A stretch of DNA of 5,746 nt from an uncultured Bacteroidia bacterium. Its GTDB lineage: Bacteria > Bacteroidota > Bacteroidia > Bacteroidales > Prolixibacteraceae. The notes under the pieces are model-generated. The model did not search any database, was not told the DNA's origin, and saw only the letters and a list, made by a program, of their open reading frames with translations. The stretch spans positions 1-5,746 of the forward strand of contig CAIOOC010000590.1 in assembly GCA_903859795.1 (NCBI GenBank), in the 5' to 3' direction. Position 1 is the first letter of the stretch. Every line of letters begins with the position of its first letter. A program made the position numbers and the translations under genes. This document shows positions 5,619 through 5,746 of this stretch, one piece after another.

Positions 5619-5659
5619 AAGCTTTGCCTCTGAAAAAATATTATTTAACAGGAAAGCTT
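5619..5659 (+). other. Hairpin at the predicted 5' end of the right-end transcript
   Basis: AAGCTTTGCCT (5619-5629) pairs with AGGAAAGCTT (5650-5659) through ten base pairs with one bulged G, around a 20-base AT-rich loop. It starts right after the -7 element, so most of the stem would lie at the very 5' end of the transcript starting near 5622. Such a stem could protect the transcript or influence translation; no known riboswitch pattern is visible. Confidence 0.4.
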
Positions 5660-5689
5660 GAACAAATATTAAAATCACATTTAAAAGGG

Positions 5690-5707
5690 TATGATTGTTA
5701 TGATTGT
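5690..5707 (+). repeat. Tandem 9-bp repeat with a tiny reading frame
   Basis: TATGATTGT occurs twice in a row. The two copies create an eight-codon frame (5691-5717, MIVMIVVV) in the leader of the right-end transcript, preceded by AAAAGGG, which could serve as a ribosome binding site although it is very close to the ATG. A leader peptide is conceivable, but the frame may be a chance result of the duplication. Confidence 0.3.
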
Positions 5708-5746
5708 GGTCGTTTAAAAGCAAATAAAACACACACATTAAATAAC

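Larger units (their letters stand above)
4912..5746. other. Long AT-rich intergenic region rich in inverted repeats
   Basis: No reading frame of convincing length or start lies in these 835 bp on either strand, and I see no tRNA, rRNA or transposase remnant. The stretch holds the speA terminator (4950-5003), related palindromes at 5025-5050 and 5184-5213, a hairpin at 5078-5105, dyads at 5277-5304, 5331-5347 and 5351-5386, an orphan Shine-Dalgarno-like AAGGAGGTGA at 5507-5516, operator-like palindromes at 5555-5580, a rightward promoter at 5586-5617 and a leader hairpin at 5619-5659. It could include a small RNA or an old decayed element; the sequence alone does not decide. Confidence 0.75.

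Overview
The window reads as chromosomal DNA of a Bacteroidota (Bacteroidetes) bacterium, probably a Bacteroidales-like lineage. I base this on the protein variants (a PdxA with THGDINGIGYE at its N-terminus, an M17 aminopeptidase with GKGVVYDTGG, a SpeA beginning MRKWRTEDSAELYNINGWG), on weak or absent Shine-Dalgarno sequences before most genes, and on TAnnTTTG promoter elements upstream of the genes. The placement rests on remembered family signatures, not on a search.

Layout. Positions 1-15 (minus) hold what may be the first five codons of a gene that overlaps the pdxA stop codon by one base and leaves the window. Positions 15-1076 (minus) are pdxA, for pyridoxal 5'-phosphate (PLP) biosynthesis. 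After 171 bp comes an M17 leucyl aminopeptidase at 1248-2681 (minus). A 337-bp divergent intergenic region (2682-3018) carries candidate promoters for both directions and several short repeats. Then comes speA, biosynthetic arginine decarboxylase, at 3019-4911 (plus), ended by a strong hairpin with a T-run at 4950-5003. The remaining 835 bp (4912-5746) is very AT-rich, has no convincing gene and is dense in inverted repeats. It ends with a good Bacteroidota-type promoter (5586-5617) pointing right, so the next gene or RNA probably begins beyond the window.

The three complete genes are intact, of normal length and carry their catalytic motifs. They are ordinary metabolism: a PLP-pathway enzyme, a peptidase that recycles amino acids, and a PLP-dependent decarboxylase that makes agmatine for polyamines. 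PdxA's pathway makes the cofactor SpeA needs, but they lie on opposite strands and nothing shows joint control.

I see no sign of a new multi-gene system, mobile element, CRISPR array or defence locus. What deserves a second look is the non-coding right end: two related palindromes whose arms differ by a matched two-base insertion (5025-5050 and 5184-5213), a 28-bp dyad at 5277-5304, and a promoter with operator-like palindromes upstream and a hairpin at the predicted transcript start.
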